Below, in pieces: positions 1 through 11,981 of a stretch of DNA of 64,000 nucleotides (its first letter is position 1; the number at the start of each line of letters is the position of its first letter). A program made the position numbers and the translations under genes. Source of the DNA: Paraspadella gotoi (taxonomy: Eukaryota; Chaetognatha); NCBI GenBank assembly GCA_051294375.1, contig CM119267.1, positions 13,401,081 through 13,465,080 on the forward strand, written 5' to 3'. The notes below the pieces were generated by a model. That model did not search any database. It was not told the origin of the DNA and saw only the letters and a list, made by a program, of their open reading frames with translations.

Positions 1-140
1 GGGTTGCCGGTGGTCGTCTGGAGTTAAAGAGGGACGTGGGCCGCTTTAAACCGACTCGTGTAACAATGGTGATTTTACAAGCCTGATCCGAAAGCTCAGG
101 ATGCTATATTGAAACCGGTTCTGTCATATCTGACATAAAT
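1..140 (-). repeat. Family E repeat, terminal fragment cut by window edge
   Basis: Reads, on the minus strand, like the family E copies at 35.3 and 59.3 kb: a variant of the GTAACACCATGTTAC palindrome, the block describing 'cctgatccgaagctcaggg', and then the 'accggttctgtcat' end. Several small insertions make it a decayed copy. It has no coding content. Confidence 0.65.
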
Positions 141-2826
141 TAAATTATGGTTCTTACATCATTTTTAGTTTCAGATTTTAAAATAGATATATATGTAAAA
201 TGTTATTTAAAATTGTAAATAAGGTTTATTAAAAATTAGTATGGTATAAAAATTTATAAAATTGGGCCTCCTTAATGAGTAGTAATTTTTTTAGAAAAAT
301 GAAATATTTTTATCGCATAGCGGATTATGAAAAACGACCTGACAGATTTTAAGGAATAAGCTTTATTTATATATTTGTAGTAGTAATTTTATAACCCTAA
401 AAAAAAAAACAAATGACTCTTTTGGCCACCATGTTTGAATGAGAAAGCTGTCTGCAATGGTGTGCCTATCATAACAGTGAAACGATTCATTGCCGCGTCA
501 CTAATTAGGCATCAGGTTGTTTTTTTGCTGATTGAAGCTATGATAGCATATAAAACCATATTGTTTCAGCGAGCAAGGAGTTTTACTGGACGATTAAGAT
601 GCTTCGGCGAGTCTTGATAGAAACTCACATTTGCATAGTATCCATCTTTATGATGACATAGAAAGGACGGAGCTGTCGCGGATTTCAGACGTTGCAGGAT
701 GTTCCTTCTGAAGCCGATTATTTTTTTTTCTTCGGCCTCGAACAGCATGGTAATCGTAGCGAGTGGCCAATAACTTTGAATGAAATCAGCCGTCATAAAA
801 GCGTCACACGCATTTAGGAGAGGAAAAATCCGTCGCGAGAGGACAGCACTAAATAAAAATGAATGATTGACAGTTGTTAATAGGATAATACTTTCTGAGA
901 TCCCCGTCTAAATTACAATTTGTCAGTACAGTGCAGTCACACCAATATATTCGAACCTGAGTTGTCAGAATTCAAATTATGATAAATTATGCAAAAAATA
1001 TTCGATGTCCGTAGAATTGTCCAATGTATATTTAATAGAAAAAAAGCATTTATTATTTTATTTTGACTTTTTCTTTTTATTAAGTAAGTTTAGTTTATAT
1101 ATATAAATATTATTTATACTTAATATTGATATCATATCTGCCTCTAGCAATGAATAGTGAAAACTGTTTCAATATTTGATTATTAAGCGATGACTATATT
1201 GATATGATCCTAAATAAGATTGAGATATTGTAGTAATTGAACTTGAATGGCTTTTTTCATGTCTGGGATTTCAATTTTGATTTATTTTCAGTTTTTAAGT
1301 AGTCTTTTATTAGTTGTTGGGTGGAGAAGGCGTGCGGCTCTCGAAGACTACGAACTCGAATATAAATAAAGCGTGTGGGAAACGTTGAGTGCATAGACGA
1401 ATGTAAGTTGGATTGTGATGGAGGGTTGCTGCTGCAGTTTCTCGTCAATCTATGGGCATCATGGAAAAAATATTCTTACCAAGCGTTAAGGCGCGGAAAT
1501 TGGTTTAGACTAGGACAGGGGTGTTGGCTGCCGATTGTCAATATTAGACTGTGTATTCTTCACGGTTTCGTCGGGATAGTGTGTTGAGTTTTTATACAAA
1601 ACACCTATAAAATTAAAGTTTAAAATGCATTGAATTAATTAAATTAATTTAATTAATTACGCTAATGAGTGAGGACAGATTTGACCTGGTATTGCTCGAA
1701 ACTTGTTTTTTTACAGGATTTTAAAAATTTTTTTTTTGTCCGCATATATTACAGTTCTATACATCATTGTGAGTGTGCCGTATTCGCATACTGACAAAGC
1801 AAATATTCTGGCATGCCTGATTGTTAAATTTCAAGTATATATTCGTCGTCTATTTTTAACCCACCTTGATTTCTTCCAATAGTCTAAGCTTTTAAAAAAT
1901 TTCTCGGATTTCCGATTTGACGTATCTGGCCTCATGCCGTCTAAATAGATAACCCAATGTTGTCTGGACATATGGAGAGTAAATACAGGCGCGGAATACA
2001 TGGAAATAGTTCTTTGAATTTTGCTTCAGTTCAAGTTCAGGTTTTACTCTCCATTGGAATATATGTTCAGTTTAAGAGGTACGGGTCAAGAATTTTGTGG
2101 ATTATTCCTTGTAGGAAAATGAAGTTTATTTAGCGGATTGCTAATGCGTTCTCGGCCTATATATACTTGTCGTCCGTGTCGCGAATCCTAAAAGTTGTCG
2201 TAAGTCACATTAAATGCATGTAAGCAAATCATGAATTATGATAAGTTAAAATAGTATAGAGGAGACGATGTGAATTGAATTATTCATGTAGATATTAGTA
2301 GATAGTGTAATATTGAGCTGGAATAAGTTTAATCGGATGCTGAGTGGAAAGTAGGGGGCATGGTTCAAAAGTACCTATATATTTTTTGGACCGGTGGCTC
2401 ATTTGAGATAATAGCATCACTCTAGACAATAAGGTTAAAAGGGTTAATCCCGTACATACCTGCGGGAATAGAGTGAGGCGCAGTAAGCGCTTGGGGAGCG
2501 GGCAAAACCATAAGGCTGGTACTCGTCCAGGACCGTTCCATGTCTGTAGAGGGTATAGAATTATGGATATTTTCTTACCACGGTAAGCGCTGAATCACGA
2601 ATAGTTTAAAATGGATAAAAAAAATATATGTTTTAATATGATTAGGCTCTTTTTATAAATATAATGAAGATGACATTATTATAAAATATTATCATTTAGT
2701 ATTTATTAAGTCGTTAATCCAAATTAGATCATAAATCGTCAACTGTTTTTGATTATTTCACATCAATAATGATTTATGCGGTGTATCTGTCATCGTCGAC
2801 TATGCGAGTCTATGCTTTTGTTGTGG
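141..2826. other. AT-rich DNA, no gene recognised
   Basis: Mostly AT-rich unique-looking sequence. Short ORFs exist (for example 435-617 plus, 566-796 minus, 1375-1587 plus) but none has a recognisable domain or a splice context I trust. A GC-richer block at about 2440-2560 resembles a decayed repeat, but I see no second copy in the window. The next FH2 exon of the Daam gene could lie here undetected. Confidence 0.4.
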
Positions 2827-3195
2827 TCAATTTACAAATATTTTTAGAAATTCTCTCATTAAACCACTTTTAAAACATTTTAGCGCTGCAAGACTAAAAT
2901 CGAGATTGTCTATAAGGAGAAGGGGTTTATTCGGGTGGCGAACGCCGTCGGAGTGTATTTGGTTCAATTTTCTTGCAATATCCTTAGACATAGTGTCAAT
3001 GAGAGATATAATTTCTAGGATTAAACATGAAAGAAATGGTTTGCAGCTGAAATCAAGTGCTAGATAGATATTAAGACCAAAGTTTCGGATTTCTTGATAT
3101 GTCTTGTTATAATGGTGTATATCCAATTGTTTTTTCAAGTAAGACAATTCTATCGAGGTATCAAGTGTTTGTAGACGAGAAAGACTATCCATCAT
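2827..3195 (-). CDS. Hypothetical 122-codon ORF, unrecognised
   Basis: Open from a Met-Met start to a stop. The predicted protein is not low complexity: it has a hydrophobic middle (residues ~50-75) and a Leu/Lys-rich end. I recognise no family, signal peptide or catalytic motif. The frame has a stop 7 codons before the first Met. One ORF of this length is expected by chance in 128 kb of AT-rich sequence (both strands), so this may be noise. It lies downstream of the last Daam exon found but matches no DAAM segment I know. Confidence 0.15.
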   Translation of the reverse strand: MMDSLSRLQTLDTSIELSYLKKQLDIHHYNKTYQEIRNFGLNIYLALDFSCKPFLSCLILEIISLIDTMSKDIARKLNQIHSDGVRHPNKPLLLIDNLDFSLAALKCFKSGLMREFLKIFVN

Positions 3196-3359
3196 GCGGA
3201 GGATTTTTAGTGATTATGCATTATTCGATGAAATTTTTATGGTTACTTTTTGTCCTCATGTTTCTTTTTTGTGAAACGCGAAAATTTTGATTTGATACTG
3301 AATCTGGAGTTCATTTTTTGTTTGTTCGTTTTTTTTGGAAGCCAATATCTGGCTCTTCT

Positions 3360-3950
3360 GTCTCAGTCATAAGATCTCTTATCCTCCAGATGCATTCAAT
3401 TCGTACTATCATTTGTCTGATGCATTCATTCTTTGAGTCTTCAATATTCCTCGACTCATATCAATTCTCCGATCATTGAGAATCCTCTGATTCCTTCAAA
3501 ATCCTTGATTCATTCGATTCTGTCGGATCTATACAATCCTGGCCGATTCCAAGTCGATCCTACAATTTCCATTCAATTTATCCGTGATGGAATTCATCAA
3601 TTCAATTCAATTCCTCAATATCCAAGTGTCAATTCTAGCGACCATACAATTTCCTATACGGTTCAACTTCACGAATTGTCCAAATCCATGGTAATCTGCT
3701 CCAAATCATTCAATTTAACCCGATCAGTAGAATATCTCTGTCTTCAATGCAATTCTCACGTTATTGAGTTTGCCATCGCTTAAATTGCCTCCATTTCCAT
3801 CAATTCTACGATCATTCATTCTCCATCTAATATTCGAACATCAATTTTTCTGCAGTCCGATCTTCAATTCTTCGATGCGATCATATCTCTGATGGCCAAT
3901 GGCAATCTTGACTCAACCTCCAATCATTCATTTCCTCCGTGGTAGCACAA
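3360..3950. repeat. ATTC/TCAATTC-rich degenerate low-complexity tract
   Basis: The plus strand is dominated by variants of TTCAATTC, GATTC and ATCATTC spaced at short intervals, giving a chance 116-codon plus-strand ORF (3433-3783) rich in Ser, Ile and Asn. The bias is in nucleotide words rather than codon position, which argues for a decayed simple repeat over a gene. No splice sites or domain were recognised. Confidence 0.45.
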
Positions 3951-6745
3951 ATTGGTTAGACGGGAATCACAGGGATTTAGTTGCGTCAAAGAAGGATTTG
4001 TACTATTAGCTGCTAGTATAATCCTGTTCGGTTTTTGTTTTCTTTTCACTGAAATGAGGAGACCACGAGATGATTTTATGGTCTAAAATATGTTTTTGCG
4101 TAGTTCCTGACTCTTTTTTACACAAAATTCATTGCTAACTAATCATAATTTGGTCTATAAAAATTATAAAAAATTGCGAAGAGACAAAAGAGTAACGACC
4201 CACAAAGTTAGTAAATAGCAAGATGTCAGTCTTATAATGATGATTAGTAAACACTTGATTCGATATAGGGAGGGATATTTACATTTGAGAGACAAATGAA
4301 AATATTAGTTTATCGAGGAAAGGGAATTGGGATTGAACCAAGAGGTTCGAGAGATGATTTTCCTTTTTTGCGCGGCGTTGATAAATGGGATTATGAGGTT
4401 TCCAAATAATCTTTTCGCAAGACATATTCTTAATGTGAAATAAGTAGTGCAACTGTTAAGGATATATTGCACAGTATTCAGCTGGTTTTTCAGTTCATTT
4501 TTGTTAAACATACGCTATTTTTCTTACTTCTTTCTTCTGATTCCTTTTTGGTTATCCTTTCTGTATTACTTATTTCTTTTTTCGCTTTGGCGTTTAGAAT
4601 GTGATGATTTTGATTCTTGGTTGATTAGTCATTTATTATTTCAATTTCGTTTCTTTTTCTTTTTTCGTCCTAGTTTATTTTACTAGTCGTTTAATCGTTG
4701 TTAGTTTATTTTCATGTTGTTGTTATCCTGTTTATTTTCGTCATGTTTTCATCATTATTTGTAGCTTTTTTAGTTTCTTCCTTGTCTTGAAACTTTGTAT
4801 TCGTTCTTTATTTCTCAATGTAAAATCAACTTTTCTTTAATTTCTATGTTCCTGCTTTCTTTTCATTTTCTATTTTTTCCTTTTTTCACTCTTTTTCTTT
4901 TATCCTTACCTTCCTTTTTTTCTTTCCTTAATGCTCTTCTTCCCTTCTTTTTCTTTCCTTCTTCCACTACCTTCCATTCTTTCCTTCGTCTTCTTTAATA
5001 TATTTTTGTACATATATAGAGAAATTATCTTTAAAATTCAACTTGTTTTTTGTCCGTCTCTTCTTTTTTTTCTTTTTTTCCGCTTTTTTTTTATCTTTAA
5101 CGTTAGTAGCTCGTGTTTCATCATTAATTTGCTAGCTTTTTTTTTTCTCTATCCTTGAACGATTTTTTTTTTTTCATTCCGAATGCTTTTTCTTAAATTC
5201 ATGTCTTTCCTTTTTTTCTTTTTCTTTCTTTTTTTCATCACTCTTTTATTTTTTAATTTTCTTTCCTTCCTTCTTTTTTTTTTTCCTTCATCCTTATCAT
5301 TCTGTCTTTCTTTTTTCTTTCTTCCTTCGGTATTTTCCTTCATTCTTCTTTTTCCCCTTACCGTACTTCTTTCAATAATCTTTTGTAAATTATAGGAAAG
5401 ACTTATTATTATGAAAAAAACTTCACTTGTATCACTTCTTATTAAACAACCGATTAAACTTTTCTAAACTGGTAAAATTAACTTTCCTTAAATTAGGTAG
5501 CTAAATATTTGATTGACACTAATACTTACGACACTTAAAATATAGATAAAACTTAGACCTATTTCGAAAAATTGAGAAAAAATCTATCAATGTGTAATTT
5601 TTTATGGCTTTCCACAAATTAAGGGCATTTTTTTCGATTTTGAGCACTTTGGCATGGATTTTCTCTAACTTTGAACTATATTGAGAAAAAATTATATATT
5701 TGATAATCACACTATTGTTGCCTCATAGTACACTGCCATCATAGCTGCCAAATTTGTAATAATTTGTAAAATGTTTAAATAAATTACATTTTTTGTAATA
5801 TTAAAAATGAATAAAATATATTAGAATATATTCAAATTTAGCTATGATGTTATTGTTTAAGCGTTATAAAATAATAGCTCGATTCGTGGTTTAAAAATTT
5901 AATGAAAAAATTAGATTTATAAAGTAAAATTTGTAGAAATTTAAAAAACTATTAAATGATCAAATGAGTTTTAGAAAAGCAAAGAAAAGTATTTTTACTT
6001 CAGTTATAAAAAGCATGTTTTATGATTATAACGAAAAATTATATATTTATCTGTCATACTATTTAGGCATAATACAATTGACTATTTGTCAAAAAAATTT
6101 ACCTGTGCCAGAAATGTTTTTTAAATGACTGAACTCCATGGTATATTTGAGGTAGATACTCCAAGGCCCTATTAATAAAAATTTTAAAACCAAATACATA
6201 ATTGCATAATAAGGAAGTTATGCATCATTGAAAAAATGACCCATAAATACTATAGCACTGATAAAATGGCAAAAAATTTTCAGATAGTACAGATATTCAC
6301 TAAGAAGCTCAAAACCACTGCTGAGATATACATGTTTAGCCAAATTTTAAGAACAGAAAATTAAAGAAAATAATGACATGGTATGCAATTTTATAACTTT
6401 TTTTGTAGACCCAATTGTTTAAGTGTTTAGGCATTTTTTTTTGAATAACTGTGCTAGAATGGGCAATAGCCAGATTTCGACAAAACCTCTATAAAATCCT
6501 AAAGCGTTTATCCTATAAATGAAAAGTTTATCGCCATGTGCAAACTTACGACATCTAGTTTTCCGGTACTCGTGATAGAATAGTTAAAGTTAAGAAAATC
6601 AATCTAAAAATTGTACTACAGAGTACTATCAGTGTCCAAATTAGGCTGTCGTTCCTTTATACCCCGCATTGTTCAATGAACACAGTTTTTATCAACTGAT
6701 CATTGTCGCGATACTTACCCTCCTTGCCCAAACCCCGAGACTCAC
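3951..6745. other. AT-rich DNA with long pyrimidine-rich tract
   Basis: From about 4540 to 5390 the plus strand is almost pure T/C with TTTTTC and CTTCC words; the ORFs there on both strands are compositional artefacts. The remainder is AT-rich with no recognisable exon. It lies immediately 3' of the last detected Daam exon, so it is most simply read as Daam intron. Confidence 0.45.
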
Positions 6746-6882
6746 CCTATTCAACGAGGCAATCCTAAACCCTTTGGCGTCGCCCTTGCTCCCGTTCATG
6801 TAATTCCCGAAGGCGAGGACGATTTCTAGGAGCCGTTTGAGCCGGTCGCTGCGAGCGACTTGGCGAGACGCCTCCAAAGCAT
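6746..6882 (-). CDS. Daam: Daam exon: FH2 segment with GNYMN motif
   Basis: 137 nt, reading ALEASRQVARSDRLKR followed by LLEIVLAFGNYMNG and ending ASLNR. This is the most conserved FH2 stretch: LLE(I/V)VLAFGNYMN with the following KGF. Fly Daam has MEASREVARS at the same place. The acceptor is a TTACCCAACTACAG type. The donor is AGG|GTGAGT at 6746/6745. The first two bases complete an Asp codon started by the exon at 10158, and the exon ends in phase 0. Residues after SLNR (the DTKSS...LLHYL part of FH2) are not found to the left. Confidence 0.93.
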
Positions 6883-7049
6883 CTGTAGTTGGGTAAGAGG
6901 TAACTTAGGTAATATTTGCCTGATTAACTGAGGCAAAGTGTTACTGAAATTGCCTAGTTAAAGAAATGATTTTTTTTTAATTAAGATAGGCAATTTCGAA
7001 TCAAAATATTTTGCTTATATTTTATTTTTGAAAATAAATAAAACAATGT

Positions 7050-7700
7050 AGTGGTAGTATTTCATACCCCACTATCTGTCGAGAATCAGCTGCACCTATG
7101 GCGCCGGATAGGTCGACGAGCTCCTCCCAACCCAAAGGATCGGGTTCGCGCCCTGCTGATTCACACAAGTAAAAGCGGGACGGGGTGTCTAACCCACCTG
7201 TAGTGTCGGACTACAGCCCGATCCGAAGTTCGGGACCTTGTGTGAGGCGGACGGTAAACATTGCTTCGCGGCATCGTCTTCCACATTGGTGAGCCCACAC
7301 GAACACGCTGGCACGTTAATACACCTCTGCCCGGGCAGTATGTTAACACACCTTTCGTCGCCTCGACCAGTGTGTGAAGACGAGGAGCAGGAATAGGCAG
7401 CCCTCCTAGAGTGCTCGGCACAACGCGTGCATCATAGCCATAAACATTGGCGGTGTGATGCCTAGGGGGGGATCGTAGTGGTAGTATTTCATACCCACTA
7501 ACTCGTCGAGAATCAGAAGCACTATGGCGCCGAGGTAGCACGAGCTCTCCCAAACCAAAGACTCGTGTTCGCGCCTGTGATTCACACAAGTAAAGCGGGA
7601 CGGGGCGTCTAACCAATGTAGTGTCGGATACAAGCGATCCGAAGTTCGGGACCTTGTGTGCAGCGGACGGTAAACTGCTCGGGGCATCTGTCTTCCACAA
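7050..7700 (+). repeat. Divergent family E-like repeat, tandem 1.5 units
   Basis: The start 'gtggtagtatttcatacc' at about 7050 recurs at about 7470, a period near 418 bp, and the second copy then repeats the first with small indels for about 230 bp. Inside is a block related to family E (gacggggtgtctaaccc... gatccgaagttcggg). GC-rich for the window. The 180- and 93-codon minus ORFs here are repeat artefacts: indels between the units break any common frame. Confidence 0.65.
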
Positions 7701-8539
7701 CAATATATTTTCTTTTATTGTTTTAATTTCGTATCAACTATATTTTCAATTTCTTATTACTAGTATATTTTAAGCCAAAATACTTTTCCCAGATGGCATG
7801 AAATATGAGTTCACATTAGTAAGTATATAAACTACTTGGAGATACAGACCCAGAACCAATAAAATTATTAAAGAGAGATTGAAATCATTGATAAACAAAA
7901 AAAAATTAACAGATAATAAAAAAATTAATAATAACAATAAGGATGCATACATTTAAAGAGATTTGCAATGTAACGTATTTAGTTGTATCCTGATATGATT
8001 GACAAGATTAAAACCTCGATCAAAAATAATATACAAATGTACACAAGACTCAAGTCGCCCAAAAATTTTTTGTATCTTATTTAGGATGTTAAAGCTCATT
8101 AAAATTCTTTGCAGAATATGATATGGATTTCTCAATACCTCCCTAGCAGATTATATTAAAAAATTAGAGCTCGATATGGAAAGTAAATATCCTATGCTAT
8201 GGATATGATTTTCAAATAAAAAAACTCTAAAAAAATTCTTCTTCTATTTTTTTATTATTAACAAAGATTTTAACTCAAAGTAAAAAATGATATTCTTGAA
8301 CATACTGAAAAATGTTTATCTTAATTAAAAACAACTATTGGGGGGGGGGTAATAGAGGGGCGGGAGGCAGGGAATTCGTTAACAAATGAAACGTCGGTTT
8401 GATATAGACGGTGGCCTAGTAAGAAGATAGCGGAAGATAGTAATCCTTGTTTTACAATATCACGAGTTTCAAGTAAGTATAATTATGGCAAAATTCTAGA
8501 CCACAATTGCTCCAGTTTGTCGTAGAGATCTTTATTGAT
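7701..8539. other. AT-rich Daam intron, nothing recognised
   Basis: AT-rich with a short G10 run at about 8340 and no repeat family or exon that I recognise. Confidence 0.5.
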
Positions 8540-8806
8540 TACATTGTGGAGGTATATTCACACCGCCTCACGTCCACCATCGTGCAGCCAACTCCATTGG
8601 CTCAGAGGGGGAACGCACCATCCCGGGCATTGCGTTGCATCCATAGTCCTAACGACTTCCCTCTGCGTTGGCAAAGCGAGACCGTCCGAGGGTAACCGCG
8701 CCAGTGACTGGAGGCGTCACTGAGGGTCGGAAGTCCCTAAAGCGAACAGTGAGATGCCCCATCCCAATGGGCATCACAGGCAACCCGGCTGTTTCCATAA
8801 AATCTT
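8540..8806 (+). repeat. Family D repeat, copy 1
   Basis: About 260 bp GC-rich repeat beginning with the 'ggaggtatattcacaccgcc' end and finishing at 'cccggctgtttccata'. The same sequence occurs inverted at 17604, 18255 and 47563. Shared landmarks: 'ctaacgacttccctctgcgt', 'gcaaagcgagaccgtccgag', 'gatgccccatcccaatgggc'. It contains a short palindrome (cccatcccaatggg). There is no clear Pol III A/B box, so I cannot call it a tRNA-derived SINE. ORFs inside are artefacts. Confidence 0.75.
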
Positions 8807-9054
8807 CTATTCAATAATGACTCCCACACTGGCGTCGGTGAACCGTATAAATAATTCTCGTTGCCTCTCGGGAGAACCGAACCCTTTCCTCGCATCCCAA
8901 AGCTCAATCCCTCGCACACTTTTCTCACCCCCCCCCACCGCCCGTCACTAGCCCCTTCTCCATCCTCGCGTCCCCAGCGATCCAAACACGGACGCCCGCG
9001 GTCTCTCTTCGCCCGCCTCCCGGTGACATCTCATTAGGGAATAGAAAAAAAAAA

Positions 9055-9508
9055 AACTTTGAGCAAACCATGCCGGATCTGCTAACGATCATAAGCGTTA
9101 AGCAGCTGATCATATAATTAATTAATTTTTTCCAATTTTTCTTTTTTTTTTTTTTCATTTTTCTTTTCATCTTTAAGTCACTAAATAGATTAATTAAATG
9201 ATTAATTAAATAATTGTGAGAGTTGGTTCAGCTTGCTTTTACAGTTAATATTAAAGGAAAAAATGCTTAATCACTTGGACGATTCCATCGAAACTTGATT
9301 TCCATCTAATCACATACTTTTTTACCTTTACTCAAAATTTTAAGTTAATCGCCCCATCTACTCATGAGTTATTGGCGTTTAAAGGCAAGGGGGACGGACA
9401 AACAGACATACGGACAGAAAGACAGACATACGGACAGAGAGAAAGACGGACGGACCAAGAAAGTGAATCGTAGAGCCGGAATCTTCTATAAGCAGATTCG
9501 GCTAAAAA
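9055..9508 (+). mobile_element. Family A HINE-like element, short copy A1
   Basis: Starts with a variant of the left end AACAAGTTTGAGCAAAC, followed by cggatctgctaacgatca, then AT-rich ATTAATTA runs, a GACAGACATACGGACAG tetranucleotide tract, and the right end (cttctataagcagattcggctaaaaa), a stem-loop. The region between is deleted relative to longer copies. No transposase. Confidence 0.7.
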
Positions 9509-10157
9509 GAGATAGGGGCGGGTGAGGACTGAGGAGTTGATATCGATTGAGAGAGGCGTTGGCGTGGGTGGGTGGGGAAGTCGGGGAAAGGTGGTGAAAG
9601 CTGATAGGAACGGCGAGGAAGAGGAAGGGAAACACGCTTCCGTTCCGTGGATAAACATGATCGAAGGCTCTTGAATAAGATTTTGTTTTAGCGTTCTTGA
9701 ATAGAGAGAGGCTGGGTCCTTTTTTTACAATTTCGCAAAAATGAGAATAAAGAGGGGAAAAGGCGTGCAGGGTGTGTGGCGTGGCATGGCGTTGTTGTCA
9801 GCTAAATCTCAGCATTTACGAATCACAAATTGTTTAATTCATTTATTAGTTGCGCCGCGAGTACTCGCGGAGCAACTCAATAAGTCACTTTTCGGTCGGT
9901 CGGTCTGTCCTACTTATATTGGTTGCTTATTTGTTCAGACAAGAAAAAACCTCAAATGTAAGGGACTACTCGCGCTGCCTTCAAGAAATCATAAAACTAT
10001 AAGGAATAAAACACTCGATACAGTGTATGTCATAAATACAAGGGCTAAGAAAGTTTTACTCGTGTAATGTAATGTAACGTGAAAATAAACTCACTGCGGC
10101 GCAACACATTGGAATCACCGTTCTTGTTTATCCAACTTTCCGTTCATTTATTCAAAC

Positions 10158-10267
10158 CTTGTATTCTGGGTTTGAGCGACTGAATTCGTTCGGCGAAAGA
10201 CTTTTTGAAGAAGAGCGATTTGAGTCGCTGTTCGTAGCGAAGAACGCCGGACATCTCGAGAAGAAAT
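10158..10267 (-). CDS. Daam: Daam exon: FH2 segment (knob to core link)
   Basis: 110 nt. Acceptor tract TTCTCCTTCTCAG at 10268. Reads FLLEMSGVLRYEQRLKSLFF then KKSFAERIQSLKPRIQ. DAAM proteins have FLxEISxxxHYEQRLKSLxxKKRF here. The first base completes the Arg codon begun at 15161 and the last base (G) begins the Asp completed at 6882. The donor AAG|GTTTGA is non-canonical beyond GT. A long-looking ORF on the opposite strand (10159-10347) is only the shadow of this exon. Confidence 0.92.
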
Positions 10268-10631
10268 CTGAGAAGGAGAAAGTTAGATGGATGAGAGACG
10301 GCTCGTCTTATTGGTTGATTGGGAGATTGTTACAATTGAGAAGTTAGACTAACAGCATAAGACACTTCCGTCTTGGCGTATGACAGATAAAGTAACTGAA
10401 TAAGTAACGTGAATAAATGCAATTAAGATCATAACAGCTGCATACAATCTCGCCGCAGCGAAGGTTGAAAATATAGGGCAAATGGGGCAATAAAGAGATG
10501 GGCGAAAGGTAATTGAGAGATGAAAAGGGACTCCGCGACAGTAACGAGAAAGGAGCGACATTTCTGAGAATTGAGCAAATAGCGAGAACGGATTGCCTGT
10601 GATTGATCGATCAAGAACCGCGGGGACTGCT

Positions 10632-10635
<4 letters not shown>

Positions 10636-10707
<72 letters not shown>
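10636..10707 (+). repeat. (CT)36 microsatellite
   Basis: Uninterrupted CT dinucleotide of about 72 bp; the plus ORF through it is an artefact. Confidence 0.95.
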
Positions 10708-10711
<4 letters not shown>

Positions 10712-11172
10712 ATCTTAATTTGAAACAGAAGTCGCTGCTGCGTTTGCCATTTACTGAAACTGAAAGGCCTTTCCTCTCAAAAAACTGTTTTTTTTTAAAT
10801 TTTTTTAACAAGGACAAACCAACTAAAATAAAAAAACCATGAAAAGTTTAAAAATGAATTAAATGAAAATGGAACTGGTATTGACAATGAAAAGAACCCA
10901 CTCCTCGACCTAGCGGAGAGGGAGAGTTATTAGTTTCTTATCCACTTGGAGTCTTGATATTTAATGGGTACCTTAATAAAATAATCAAAGCATATAGATA
11001 TTCATACAGCCAATAATAATAATAATCAAACAATGTAATAATAATCAAACAAGTCATTTAGAGTGAACGCAAGACGAGGGTGGGGTAAACGGTCGGCGGA
11101 GGGCCTTATTTTCCCTGAATTCGCCATTTCATATTAAATTTTGAATTAAGTGAAGTTTTTAGATTTAAATTT

Positions 11173-11212
11173 AGGTTAGGGTTAGGGATTAGGTTGAGGT
11201 TAGGTATTTGTA
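11173..11212 (+). repeat. Interstitial telomere-like TTAGG/TTAGGG tract
   Basis: Irregular tandem of TTAGG, TTAGGG and variants (ttaggttagggttaggg...). TTAGG is the usual insect/arthropod telomere unit and TTAGGG the general metazoan one. Short and degenerate, so probably not a healed telomere. Confidence 0.6.
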
Positions 11213-11849
11213 ACATTAAGTATTTGTTAAGAGATTAAAATTAAATATACATATTTAAATTAAAATTAAGTTTAGGAATTAAGGATCAAAAATGGGTAGC
11301 TTTCGGAAAAGAAAGCTCGGCGGAGAAGGCGATAGGCAAAGCGGAAGAGAAATCGCGGAGGTAAGTTCATGCAACGAAAATAGAAAGGGCAAACACATCG
11401 GAGAATTCTCTCTATTTCTCTCTTGGGCGCGCCGTTACGGCGGTGCGGGATAAAAGGAGAGTCAACATCTCGCCTCGGAAACGCGAGTGCGCACGCAAGG
11501 GCTGCAAACAACTGCGTTCAAACAAACCAGTAAATCGAGTGATTAGAGACTCACAAACCGAAACCAAGTAAATTTCCTTCTTTACGAACGAAATCGAAGG
11601 CGAAAAAATTCACCGAAAACTGTAAAAACTGTAAGCGTGACCTTTCTTTACACCCTAAAGTGAATGTTTTTCGTGAGTAGCGCATGTGTTAATCATGTTG
11701 GTGACATCGACGCTTGTGCCGTCTGGGCGTCGTATTTCCGAGGAAAGGAATTTAATCAAGGTGGCTGCAGCGGCGGCGGCGGCAGCGGCGGAGGAAGACT
11801 CTTCTTCATCCTGAAGCCATTAACCTCGGTCGAAATTTTGCAGGGAGGG

Positions 11850-11850
<1 letters not shown>

Positions 11851-11942
<92 letters not shown>
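11851..11942 (+). repeat. (GA)n microsatellite, about 45 units
   Basis: Uninterrupted GA dinucleotide of about 90 bp, just before a family A element. The 120-codon plus ORF through it is an artefact. Confidence 0.95.
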
Positions 11943-11946
<4 letters not shown>

Positions 11947-11981
11947 GTCGAGTATTCAAACGGAATTCTCGGTATTACCTA

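Larger units (their letters stand above)
10268..11850. other. Daam intron with CT and telomere-like repeats
   Basis: Contains a perfect (CT)n microsatellite at 10636-10707, T-rich and AAT-rich tracts, and a telomere-like TTAGG tract at 11173-11212. A GC-richer patch at 11290-11520 has a good plus-strand donor-like site (GCGGAG|GTAAGTT near 11359), but no protein family is recognisable on either strand. Confidence 0.5.

Noticed and set aside
7161-7703. 180-codon minus ORF
   Set aside because: Lies over a two-unit tandem repeat whose units differ by indels; no common frame and no domain.
8540-8806. Family D as a tRNA-derived SINE
   Set aside because: I could not find convincing A and B box promoter sequences or a poly(A) or simple-repeat tail.
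10159-10347. 62-codon plus ORF with charged sequence
   Set aside because: Its first part is the complement of the true Daam exon 10267-10158, which has matching splice phases and FH2 homology.
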